Source: DATMER01 sp035556715
Lineage (GTDB): Bacteria; Acidobacteriota; Thermoanaerobaculia; Multivoradales; UBA5704
Length of the DNA stretch: 64,000 nt
Direction of reading: 5' to 3'
Assembly: GCA_035556715.1 (NCBI GenBank)
Contig: DATMER010000032.1
Coordinates: forward strand, 1-64,000
In this document: positions 46,941-55,931 of the stretch, piece by piece
Numbering within the stretch: position 1 is the stretch's first letter
Layout of the letters: each line of letters starts with the position of its first letter
Notes under the pieces: generated by a model
The model's database searches: none
What the model saw: only the letters and a program-made list of their open reading frames with translations
Told to the model about the DNA's origin: nothing
Made by a program: the position numbers and the translations under genes

Positions 46941-49940
46941 TTATGGGATCTCGCCGAATTCTTCTCGCAGCTCCTCGACTTGGTCCTGCCGGTTGACGCT
47001 CTCCCAAGCCTCCCGGGCGGCTCGTAAGTGACCTTGGCGCTCCTCGGATCCGTCGGGAGCGAGCCGGGCAAGGCGAACGTGAGCCCAGCCAATGGAATAA
47101 CGCGCCTGTACTCTCTTATAGAGGCCAAGCGACTCCGCGAACTTTGCTCCGGCCGTCTCACGGTCGGAGCGTCGGAGCGCGATGTCGCCCAGTTTCTGGA
47201 TGCAGTTGGCCTCTCCCAGCACGGAGCTGACTCTTCTGTAGAGAGGCAAAGCTTCCTGGTATCGATCGCGGGCAGCGTCGAGGTCGGATCGTAGGAGCGC
47301 GATGTCGCCCAGGCTCTGGATGCAGTTGGCCTCTCCCAGCACGGAGCTGATTCTTCTGTAGAGAGGCAAAGCCTCCTCATAGCGGTCGCGGGCGGCATCG
47401 TGGTCGGAGCGTCGGAGCGCGATGTCGCCCAGTCTCCAGATGCAAGTGGCCTCTCCCAGCACGTCACCGACTCTTCTGTAGAGAGGCAAAGCCTCCTCGT
47501 AGCGGTCGCGGGCGGCGTCGTGGTCGGATCCTAGGAGCGCGATGTCGCCCAGGCTACGGATGCAGTTGGCCTCTCCCAGCACGTCGCCGACTCTTCTGTA
47601 GAGAGGTAAGGCCTCCTGGTAGCGATCGCGGGCAGCGTCGTGGTCGGAGCGTTGGAGCGCGATGTTGCCCAGGCTCCGGATGCAGTTGGCCTCTCCCAGC
47701 ACGTTGCCGACTCTTCTGTAGAGGGCTAAAGCCTCCTCGTAGCGGTTGCGGGCGGCGTCGTGGTCGGAGCGTAAGAGCGCAATGTCGCCCAGTTTTTTGG
47801 CGCATGCGGCCTGCAGCCACTCTCTTTCCGTGGTTTGGGCAACGTGCATGGCCCGCTCCAGGGATGCTTGCGTACCCCGGCCGGAGAATCGCACGAACTC
47901 ACCAAAGCCGACAGCAGCCCAAACCGCCGGCTCGGGATCAGTTCTCTCCAAACCCAAGGAGATCATGGAATCTACATTTCCGAGCTCATTGACCAACTTC
48001 GCTGCCGCCTCGGCTCCTCTGTCCGCGCCAACTTGCTCTCCCTGCTCAGCCAAGTTGAGGTAGTGCTCGATGACACGACTGAGATCCTCCTCCTGCGCAG
48101 GATGCTGTCTGTGAACATATTCTCGAATTGGAGCCAAGACCCGCACCCGGGTAGCCTGGTTGAACCCGAGCCCCACCTTCCTCAGGATTGACGCGGCTTC
48201 GTCGCCATCTCCGGGAAGGAGAGCATCTAAATCCTGGCGGGCTGCCCCGTCCGGGAGCAGAGCGAGCACAGTGAGAAGCCTGTGAGCTTCCGGAGTCATG
48301 CGGGCTCCTGAGATCGAAAGCTCTAGAGAAACCTCAAAGTTTGTGAGCCGCTCCCTGCCATCCGCGCGGCGGAGCAGGGCGGTCCGCTTTTCCTGCCACT
48401 GCTTCCAGAGCCTTGTCAGGTCGGAATCTCCCTCGGCCTGGTGGGCCATGAGCACGACGGCGATGGGAAGGCGGTCCACCGCCTCAAGGAGACGGTCGAG
48501 GTCGGGATCGGACCGGAAGCGCGCACCGGCAACGTCCACGAACGTGTCACGGGCGGCAGGGAGCCCGAGAGGGCCGACCCGGATGGCCTCCCTCCACTTC
48601 GGCCCGAACGGGCGCTGGTCGCCGCGGACCGAAGCCACCAGGACCACCCCCGGTGTCGTGCTCAACTGGGTGAGCAACTCCTCGACGGGGGAAGTATCCG
48701 CTTCCCAGGGCGTCTCCAGGTTGTCGAGGGCCAGGACGGCCGGCTCGCTCTCCAGGTTCTGGAACAGGCGGCCTTCCAGATCTGGGCCTGATTCGAGACC
48801 GACGCCCAGCGAGATCTCCGCCACCACGGCATCGCGGCTCTTGGTGCCGTCGCACCGGATGAAGAACCTACGGTCTCTGTAACGGGCTTTGACCCGCGGC
48901 TCATGGAGGGCTTCGAGCGTGAGAGTTGTCTTTCCCACTCCCGGAGGGCCGAGGATAGGGGTGGGGGGCGGAGAGGGCTGGAGAAGCGTCTCGACCAGCT
49001 CGCGAACCTCGTCCTCGCGGCCGAAACATCGGGGCGGCCGGCCAGGGAGGCGGGACGGGCGAGCTGTCGGCGTGGGCTTGTCCTCTTCCTTCCTGCCGGC
49101 CGTTGCGAAAGAGCCGAGGCTACGCACGAACGCACCGAGATCCCCATGCTTCGGACCGTAGAAAATAGGAAAGATCCGGTCCTCCCGATGCTTTTCCCGC
49201 AGTTTCTCGAGCTCGTCCTCCTTGCAGAGCCGGTAATGCCGGGCCTCCGCATCTTGGAATGCCTCCCGCGCCCAAGCAAGGAGAGCTCCGAAGTTGGGGT
49301 CGTCCAGCCCGTCCCCGCAGCCGATGAAGAGCAGGGTGTGGAGAGTCTGGATGGCTCGAAGAACCGCCTGGGCGTACTGATTGCCGCGGATGTGCTCGTA
49401 GGAGCGGATGCCCAGGACGACCGACTCCGGCTCCTCCCAATACCCGTGAAGATGGAGGATGCCGGGCTCCTCTCCCCGGATGATCCGGGCGGCCTTGTCG
49501 CCATCCCGCCAGGTCACGGCTGGGCGGCCGGTGGCATTCTCCAGCAGGCTGTCGTAGTTCGTGGTCGCGATGGGCAGGCCGAGATCGCGGATGGCCTCGA
49601 CGACGGTCCGATCCTTCGGCTCCAGCTTCCCTACCGTCTCATGAAGCCAGCGGCGGTACTCGCCGCCTGTGGGGAAGCCGAGCTTGCCGGAGATTTTTTC
49701 GGCAGCGATGAGGAGGTCGTCTAGATCCCCGGACCGGATCTCCTCTTGCACCCGACTCGCCCATTTCGAGTCGAGCCCCCGGACGGCAACGCATCGCTCA
49801 ACGCCGTTCTCCAGGAGCCCTTGCCAGGAGGCGAGAGGATCGCCTTGCGTGGCCCCGATCGACACGCCCGCTCCGACCACCACGAGGACGTGGCCCTTGG
49901 CGATCTCGGCCCGGAGGTCTTCGGCAAGGTCGTGGGTCAT
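46941..49940 (-). CDS. SIR2-STAND-TPR protein, probable anti-phage NADase (999 aa)
   Basis: Residues 1-275 form a SIR2 domain: VLVVVGAGVS (23-27 region), the catalytic-site Asn in IATTNYDSLL (about 126-130) and His in ILHLHGYW (about 165), and FIGCGDGLDDPNF. Residues 295-640 are a STAND NTPase: FGREDEVRELVETLL, P-loop GPPGVGKTT (about 331-339), Walker B AVLALDNLETPW, sensor Arg in VASVRGDQ and RLPIAVVLMAH. From about 690 a TPR array of six near-identical 40-residue units follows, probably the ligand sensor. SIR2-STAND proteins (Avs5-like) deplete NAD+ on phage infection. ATG 49940 has GTGGAG upstream; GTG 49952 is the alternative. Confidence 0.88.
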   Translation of the reverse strand: MTHDLAEDLRAEIAKGHVLVVVGAGVSIGATQGDPLASWQGLLENGVERCVAVRGLDSKWASRVQEEIRSGDLDDLLIAAEKISGKLGFPTGGEYRRWLHETVGKLEPKDRTVVEAIRDLGLPIATTNYDSLLENATGRPAVTWRDGDKAARIIRGEEPGILHLHGYWEEPESVVLGIRSYEHIRGNQYAQAVLRAIQTLHTLLFIGCGDGLDDPNFGALLAWAREAFQDAEARHYRLCKEDELEKLREKHREDRIFPIFYGPKHGDLGAFVRSLGSFATAGRKEEDKPTPTARPSRLPGRPPRCFGREDEVRELVETLLQPSPPPTPILGPPGVGKTTLTLEALHEPRVKARYRDRRFFIRCDGTKSRDAVVAEISLGVGLESGPDLEGRLFQNLESEPAVLALDNLETPWEADTSPVEELLTQLSTTPGVVLVASVRGDQRPFGPKWREAIRVGPLGLPAARDTFVDVAGARFRSDPDLDRLLEAVDRLPIAVVLMAHQAEGDSDLTRLWKQWQEKRTALLRRADGRERLTNFEVSLELSISGARMTPEAHRLLTVLALLPDGAARQDLDALLPGDGDEAASILRKVGLGFNQATRVRVLAPIREYVHRQHPAQEEDLSRVIEHYLNLAEQGEQVGADRGAEAAAKLVNELGNVDSMISLGLERTDPEPAVWAAVGFGEFVRFSGRGTQASLERAMHVAQTTEREWLQAACAKKLGDIALLRSDHDAARNRYEEALALYRRVGNVLGEANCIRSLGNIALQRSDHDAARDRYQEALPLYRRVGDVLGEANCIRSLGDIALLGSDHDAARDRYEEALPLYRRVGDVLGEATCIWRLGDIALRRSDHDAARDRYEEALPLYRRISSVLGEANCIQSLGDIALLRSDLDAARDRYQEALPLYRRVSSVLGEANCIQKLGDIALRRSDRETAGAKFAESLGLYKRVQARYSIGWAHVRLARLAPDGSEERQGHLRAAREAWESVNRQDQVEELREEFGEIP
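47160..47800 (-). repeat. Six tandem 120-bp repeats encoding near-identical TPR units
   Basis: The landmark GATGTCGCCC recurs at 47181, 47301, 47421, 47541, 47661 (one substitution) and 47781, an exact 120-bp period. Each unit encodes one 40-residue TPR (LGEANCIRSLGDIAL...DHDAARDRYEEALPLYRRV type). High DNA identity suggests recent duplication or ongoing homogenisation. Confidence 0.92.
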
Positions 49941-49979
49941 GCTCGGCTCCACTGAACAGGAGAATGCTACCGGATTACC

Positions 49980-50330
49980 GGGCGCAGCACGTCACGGGGA
50001 TGGTCCTCCCCGAGCGGGGACGATCTCGTACCCGATGGGGAGGGAGCGCACGGGCCGAGGACGATCCGCCCGCGGCGGTATGGCCTTGTCCCCGAGGCGT
50101 GGAACGCGTACGCCCCGTGGCTGAGCCGTGCGCGCCGGGTACGGGGCGTACGCGAACGGTACGGCGCGCACGCGAAGGGGACGACTCGTCCTCGCGGGGT
50201 AGGGCCTCGTACCCCGCCGGTACGGCTTGCAATCGCCGGGTGCGAGCTTCTACCCTGCGGGTATACCTCGTCCCCGAAGGATACGGCTTCCTCCCCCGAT
50301 GGGGAGGCTTTCCCCAACGGCTTGGGACCC
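49980..50330. repeat. Array 3: about 16 degenerate units, 20-21 nt period
   Basis: Starting within 40 nt of the SIR2-STAND start, units of about 20-21 nt follow the form GGTACGGCNTCGTACCCCG. Well-aligned unit starts lie near 50077, 50138, 50158, 50179, 50198, 50219, 50239 and 50260. Most units are quasi-palindromic (GGTACGG with CGTACC or CCCCG). The interval 49953-50460 contains this array, then hairpin copy 3, the right direct repeat and the vapB-type promoter; there is no gene. Confidence 0.8.
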
Positions 50331-50339
50331 CCTCCCCAG

Positions 50340-50364
50340 CCCTCCCCTGCTGCGCGGGAGAGGG
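50340..50364. repeat. Dispersed GC-rich hairpin repeat, copy 3
   Basis: CCCTCCCCTGC is followed by TGC and GCGGGAGAGGG, a less perfect version of the hairpin after rnr. It lies directly left of the copy of the rnr 3' end. Confidence 0.55.
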
Positions 50365-50388
50365 GGCAGCACGCAGGGTCGAGCAGGG

Positions 50389-50426
50389 GGAGAAGAAAGA
50401 GCGCAAGCGGCGGCGGTAGGCAGTAG
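50389..50426 (+). repeat. Right copy of the imperfect 38-nt direct repeat
   Basis: It begins GGAGAAGAAAGAGC, then GCAAGCGGCGGCGG and TAGGCAGTAG, matching the end of rnr at 46844-46881 in the same orientation. It sits in non-coding DNA 35 nt before the RHH antitoxin gene. Confidence 0.7.
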
Positions 50427-50442
50427 AGACCGGCGTAGATCT

Positions 50443-50453
50443 GTGTAGTACAC
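50443..50453. promoter_or_regulatory. Palindrome upstream of the RHH antitoxin, likely operator
   Basis: GTGTAGTACAC is a perfect 11-nt palindrome ending 7 nt before ATG 50461. RHH antitoxins bind short palindromes at their own promoters. TACACT within it could also serve as a -10 element. Confidence 0.55.
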
Positions 50454-50460
50454 TGTATTC

Positions 50461-50694
50461 ATGCGCACGACATTGACGATCCGGACCGACGAGAATCTCC
50501 GCGAAGCTCTGAAAGCTCGGGCTGCCGTTCAGGGGAAGTCCGTCTCCGAGGTCGCTCGTGAGATCCTGAGCGAAGCTCTTGCCGAGCGCCCGCTCTCCGA
50601 ACGGATTGGACATCTGAGGGGGCAGCTCGATCTAAAGTCGGGCACCTCAGATCCCTGGCGAGAGCGCCTCCGCGAGCGCAACTGGCGGCCTTGA
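50461..50694 (+). CDS. Ribbon-helix-helix antitoxin, VapB/FitA-like (77 aa)
   Basis: The N-terminus MRTTLTIRTDENLREALK gives the DNA-binding strand, then ARAAVQGKSVSEVAREILSEAL the two helices of the RHH fold. The C-terminal tail (HLRGQLDLKSGTSDPWRERL) would bind the toxin. The stop overlaps the toxin's TTG. No Shine-Dalgarno is evident; the start sits next to its likely operator and the mRNA may be nearly leaderless. Confidence 0.88.
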   Translation: MRTTLTIRTDENLREALKARAAVQGKSVSEVAREILSEALAERPLSERIGHLRGQLDLKSGTSDPWRERLRERNWRP

Positions 50695-51125
50695 GAACCT
50701 GGCTTCTCGACACCGGTCCTATCGTCGCCTATCTAGACGCTTCGGAACCGGACCATCGCAGGGTCGCCGCCCGGCTGGACGCGTTCAAGGGGCAGCTCTA
50801 TACGACGAGCGCGGTGATCACGGAAGCCATGCACTTCGTGGCGGGGGTGCGCAAGGGTCCATCCTTGCTCGCAGAGCTTGTCGCCGACAGTGGGCTTCAG
50901 GTCCTGGACTTCAGCAGTGCCATATGGCTGGCCGAGGCCGCTCAGCGGATGGAGAAGTACGCTGACCTGCCGATGGACTTTGCCGACGCTACTCTCGTCC
51001 TCCTGGGGGAGCACATCGATGTCTTCGAGGTGCTGACGTTCGATCGCCGCGGCTTCTCCGCGTTTCGCTCATCACGAGGCAAACACTTCTCGATGGTTCT
51101 GGACCTACCTGACTCCAAAGCCTGA
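50691..51125 (+). CDS. PIN-domain toxin (144 aa), TTG start
   Basis: Residues expected in the PIN active site: MRTWLLDTGPIVAYLD (first Asp), TTSAVITEAMHF (Glu), LPMDFADATLVLLG (Asp) and VLTFDRRGFSAFR (last Asp). TTG 50691 overlaps the antitoxin stop (TTGA). Intact and of normal length. With the other two PIN systems this makes three complete pairs in 35 kb, each with a different antitoxin fold. Confidence 0.88.
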   Translation: MRTWLLDTGPIVAYLDASEPDHRRVAARLDAFKGQLYTTSAVITEAMHFVAGVRKGPSLLAELVADSGLQVLDFSSAIWLAEAAQRMEKYADLPMDFADATLVLLGEHIDVFEVLTFDRRGFSAFRSSRGKHFSMVLDLPDSKA

Positions 51126-51143
51126 CCCTCACCCTCTTCGGAG

Positions 51144-51171
51144 CACGCCCGCTCCGATCACCACGAGGACG
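51144..51171 (-). pseudogene. Vestige of a SIR2 gene (28-nt match)
   Basis: On the minus strand this encodes RVLVVIGAGV, the NAD-binding start of a SIR2 domain. At DNA level it matches 49863-49890 in the SIR2-STAND gene over 28 nt with one substitution. No longer SIR2 frame continues on either side. Confidence 0.5.
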
Positions 51172-51245
51172 CGGGGTCGAGCGGCTGTCCCGCGAGCTCC
51201 AGCGCATCGCCCTGCTAACATCTCGGCCTCTCGCACGTTAAGAGG

Positions 51246-51965
51246 ATGATGGCCTTCCCCCGCACCGTGATCCTCCTGCTGGTCCTGGCCCTCGGCGGCT
51301 GCTCGCGCATCCTTCCTTCGCGGGACCTTCAGCTCTCCGAGATGAGCTTCCAGATGGCGGTGCTCGGCCGGAGCGCTTCCGAGGCGGAGGCGGCGGTCGT
51401 CATCAAACCTGGGGGCGCCGCGGGGGTCTTCCGCGAGCGGGTGGACTTGAGCGGCGGCGACCGGATCGTGGCCGAGGTGGACGGGCAGCGCTATGACTTG
51501 GCCGGACCTGTGAGGCTCTCCAAGGGCAACACCGGATACCGGACCACGGTCCCCGCATCCGCGCCCGGGACCCGGGTGCGTATTCTTTTCGCACGCCCGG
51601 GGCGGCCCGACACACCCATCGGCAGCGGGACCCTCCCCAAGCCGTTCGAGCTGGCCGAGCTGCCGCGGTCGCCGTCCGCCTCCCGTCCCCTGGAGGTGAG
51701 GTGGGCTCCGGTCAGCTCCGATCCCATGGAGATCGCGGTGAAAGGTTCCTGCCTCTCGCAGACGACCCTCTGGATGGGGGAGGACCCCGGTCTTGGTGTC
51801 CTGGAGGCAGGCCTTCTGCGGCCGCCGGTCTTCAAGTGGAACGACTGTCAGGTGGATCTGACCGTGGGGCGCGTGGGGGATGGGCGGCCGGAGCGGGGCA
51901 TTCACCCGGGAAGCTCGTTCGTCATTCGGCAGGAGCGGATGGCGCGGCTGGAGCCGGTGCGGTAG
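51246..51965 (+). CDS. Lipoprotein of unknown function (239 aa)
   Basis: A signal sequence with lipobox LALGGC (Cys at about residue 19) anchors it to a membrane. The mature protein is strand-rich (RVDLSGGDRIVAEVDGQRYDL; GTRVRILFARPG; SCLSQTTLWMGEDPG), with two conserved-looking cysteines in the second half. No domain recognised. It lies between a toxin pair and the degenerate STAND gene, whose 3' end it converges on with a 6-nt gap. Confidence 0.7.
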   Translation: MMAFPRTVILLLVLALGGCSRILPSRDLQLSEMSFQMAVLGRSASEAEAAVVIKPGGAAGVFRERVDLSGGDRIVAEVDGQRYDLAGPVRLSKGNTGYRTTVPASAPGTRVRILFARPGRPDTPIGSGTLPKPFELAELPRSPSASRPLEVRWAPVSSDPMEIAVKGSCLSQTTLWMGEDPGLGVLEAGLLRPPVFKWNDCQVDLTVGRVGDGRPERGIHPGSSFVIRQERMARLEPVR

Positions 51966-51971
51966 GACCCC

Positions 51972-54113
51972 TCAAACCTCCTCCAGCGTCGCCAAAAGGT
52001 CCGTCCGCCCGATCCGCCCCCAAGCCTCCCGCGCCGTTTCGACGTGCGCCCTTCTCTCGTCGGACCCCTCGGGTTCGAGGAGCGCGAGGCGGACGTGGAC
52101 CAAACCGATCGAGTAGCGGTCCCCGACCTTCTTGTACAGGTTGAGCGCCTCCTGGTAACGGAAGCGGGCGGCACCGGGATCGGCGAGCGCGTTGGCGACG
52201 TCGCCCATCCGCTGGAGGACGTTGCCCTGGCCCAGGAGGTCCCGGATGCGGCCGTAGAGGGAGAGGGCTTCCCGATAGCATCCGAGGGCAGTCTGGGTAT
52301 CCGCCTGGAAGAGCGCCACATCTCCGCGGCCCCTCAGGCAGTGGGCCTCGCCCTGCAGGCTCCCGGCCTTCTGGTAGAGGAAGGTGGCTTCGCCGTAGCG
52401 GGCGCCCGCGGCCTCGAAGTCCGACCTCTCCAGGGCGATCTCCCCCAGGCCGCGCAGGCAGTTGGCCTCGCCCACGGCATCCCGGAGACTCCGGTAGACA
52501 GACAGGGCCTCCTCGTAGTGGCGGGTCGCGCTGTCCAGATCATTGCGCTCGACCTCGGCGTCCCCCATCCGGCGGAGGCAGTGGGCCTCGCCTCGGGCAT
52601 CCTGGGCCAGACGGAAGAGGGGCAGGGCCTCCTCGAAGCGGGACCAGGCGGTGCCGGTGTCGGAGACCTCCAGCGCGAGGTCGCCCAGGCTCTGGAGGCA
52701 GAGGGCCTCGCCATGGATGTCCTCGGCCCGGCGGTAGTGGTGCAGGGCCTCGGCGTAGCCCCGGAGGGCGCCCTCCAGGTCCGAGCGGGTCTTCGCGAGC
52801 TCGCCGAGCATTCCGGCGCAGAGGGCCGCCAGGTCGTCTCGTCCGGCCTCCCGGGCCACGTCCCGCGCCCGCTCGAGCTCGGAGAGGCCGCTGACGCCCC
52901 AGCCCAGGGAGCGGACGAGGTCTCCGAGTCCCAGGGCGGACCGGATCGCGGGCTCGGGATCGGGTCCGTCCAGTCCCAGCAGGAGCATCGAATGGATGTT
53001 GCCCGGCTCCTCGATCCACTCCGCGGCGACGCCCCGCTCCAGGTAGAGGTCCACGGCACGGTCGAGGTCCTCCTCCTGGGGAGGGTGCTCCCGCCGCACG
53101 GCCTCGCGCACGGGCGCCAGGACCCGCACCCGGCCGCGCTCCTCGAAGGCGAGCCCCGCTGCCTTGAGGGCCGCGGCGGCCTCGTCGCCGTCGCCGGGGA
53201 GGAGCAGGCCGAGGTCGTCCGGGCGGACGCCGTCGGGAAGGTCGGCCAGCAGGGAGAGGAGGCGGCGGGCCTCGGGCGTGACGCGGGGGCTGGCCAGGGC
53301 CACTTCCAGGGGGACCTCGACGTGGAGTTCCCACTCCTGGGAGCCCTTCCACCGGAGCCGGCCCGACCGCCTCTCGCGCCAGGCCTGCCAACGCTCCCAG
53401 AGGGGGGCAAGATCGGGCTCCTCTTCTTCCGCCAAGCGGGCCGCGTGGGCGAGGAGGACGACCGCCAGGGGCAGGAGGTCCACCGCTTCGAGGAGACCGT
53501 AGAGGAAAGGGTCGTCCTGGAAGCGCTCGCCGGCTATGGCCAGGAAGGTCTCGCGGGCGGCGCTCAGGCCGAGGGGGTCGACCCGGATGGCGCTCCGCCA
53601 TGCCGGCCCGGACGGAGGCGGCTCCCCCTGGAGTGTGGCTACGAGGGCGAGACCGGGAATCCCAGCCAGGCGGGAGAGCAACGCCTCGACCGCGTCGGAG
53701 TCCGCCTTCCAGGGAACGTCCAGGTCGGTCAGGGCCAGGACCGCCGGTCCCCGCTCCAGCTCCTCGAACAGCCGCTCCTCCAGGTCCCAGGGCTCCAGCC
53801 CGAGGGCGCGGCCGATCTCGATCAGCAGGGCGTCCCGGCTCCGGGCGCCATCGCAGCGGACGAAAAACCGCCGCGGACCATGGAGCGCGGCGACCCGGGG
53901 ATCGTGGAGCGCCGCCAGCATGAGGGTGGCCCTGCCAACGCCCACCGGACCCACCACCGGAGTTGGCCCGGACGAGGGCTGGAGCAGCGCGCCCACGAGG
54001 TCGCGCAGCTCGTCCTCCCGGCCGTGGAAGAGAGAGGGCCTGCAGACTCCCGGAGCCCGGGGGACCTTGGCGTCCTGGCCCTTCTCTTGAAGGTTCAGAT
54101 GATGGGCGTGCAT
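51972..54113 (-). CDS. STAND-TPR paralogue lacking SIR2 and key ATPase residues (713 aa)
   Basis: After about 25 residues it aligns with the SIR2-STAND protein: LFHGREDELRDLVGALLQ, a P-loop reading GPVGVGRAT where the paralogue has GPPGVGKTT, a Walker B-like AVLALTDLDVPW in place of AVLALDNLETPW, LVATLQGEPP in place of LVASVRGDQ, and LLPLAVVLLAH. The Walker A Lys and sensor Arg are thus replaced and the first Walker B acid is lost. Seven or so 40-residue TPR units follow, much more diverged than in the paralogue. There is no N-terminal effector. The frame is intact over 2.1 kb, so it is probably selected as a non-ATPase protein, perhaps regulatory. Confidence 0.82.
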   Translation of the reverse strand: MHAHHLNLQEKGQDAKVPRAPGVCRPSLFHGREDELRDLVGALLQPSSGPTPVVGPVGVGRATLMLAALHDPRVAALHGPRRFFVRCDGARSRDALLIEIGRALGLEPWDLEERLFEELERGPAVLALTDLDVPWKADSDAVEALLSRLAGIPGLALVATLQGEPPPSGPAWRSAIRVDPLGLSAARETFLAIAGERFQDDPFLYGLLEAVDLLPLAVVLLAHAARLAEEEEPDLAPLWERWQAWRERRSGRLRWKGSQEWELHVEVPLEVALASPRVTPEARRLLSLLADLPDGVRPDDLGLLLPGDGDEAAAALKAAGLAFEERGRVRVLAPVREAVRREHPPQEEDLDRAVDLYLERGVAAEWIEEPGNIHSMLLLGLDGPDPEPAIRSALGLGDLVRSLGWGVSGLSELERARDVAREAGRDDLAALCAGMLGELAKTRSDLEGALRGYAEALHHYRRAEDIHGEALCLQSLGDLALEVSDTGTAWSRFEEALPLFRLAQDARGEAHCLRRMGDAEVERNDLDSATRHYEEALSVYRSLRDAVGEANCLRGLGEIALERSDFEAAGARYGEATFLYQKAGSLQGEAHCLRGRGDVALFQADTQTALGCYREALSLYGRIRDLLGQGNVLQRMGDVANALADPGAARFRYQEALNLYKKVGDRYSIGLVHVRLALLEPEGSDERRAHVETAREAWGRIGRTDLLATLEEV

Positions 54114-54177
54114 GTTGTAAGCGTATCTAAAACGTTCGCGGTCCGCACCCGCCCGGCCTCTTACCTGAGGGGCCTGC

Positions 54178-54183
54178 TATGCT
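54178..54183 (+). promoter_or_regulatory. Likely extended -10 element of der
   Basis: TGCTATGCT places a -10 (TATGCT) 9 nt before ATG 54193. Transcription would begin within about 3 nt of the start codon, and no ribosome site is visible. The -35 region is weak. Confidence 0.35.
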
Positions 54184-54192
54184 TCCGCGGCC

Positions 54193-55496
<1,304 letters not shown>

Positions 55497-55500
<4 letters not shown>

Positions 55501-55931
55501 GACCCTCCCGAGCCCTCGTCAGCCCCCTCATCGCGGTACTGCTGCTCGCCGCCTGCCGGAAGGAGCCAGCCGCTCCATCCGAGTTCAAGCCCCCGGCCGA
55601 CGGGCGCCTGACCGAGGAGCAGGTCCAAACGTACCTGGATCGCGCCGAGAGAATGCAGCCCGCCGAGCGCGAGTGGGTGACAGCTCGCGTGCGGGAGGCC
55701 CGGATGGCCGGGGTGAGCGCCGGCATCGAGCGAAAGATCACGGACAGCCGCCGCCAGATCCTCCGCTCGCTGGAGGAGCGGCGCCGGACTCTGAAGGACC
55801 CCGCGAAGCAGGCCGAGGTGGACCGGCAGATCGCCGAGGTCCGGAGGCTGCTGCAGGGGGCGCCTCCCGAGGTTCCTCCGGTGGTTCGGGACAATGCGGA
55901 GCTGTTGGCTCGGATGGAGAAGGAGCCATGA
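55497..55931 (+). CDS. Small lipoprotein, helical (144 aa)
   Basis: The signal segment LIAVLLLAAC ends in a lipobox Cys near residue 19. The rest is charged and helical (RLTEEQVQTYLDRAERMQPAE; SLEERRRTLKDPAKQAEVDRQIAEV), probably coiled coil. No domain recognised. It overlaps der upstream and the threonine synthase gene downstream by 4 bp each, so the three are co-transcribed, although their functions are not obviously linked. Confidence 0.75.
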
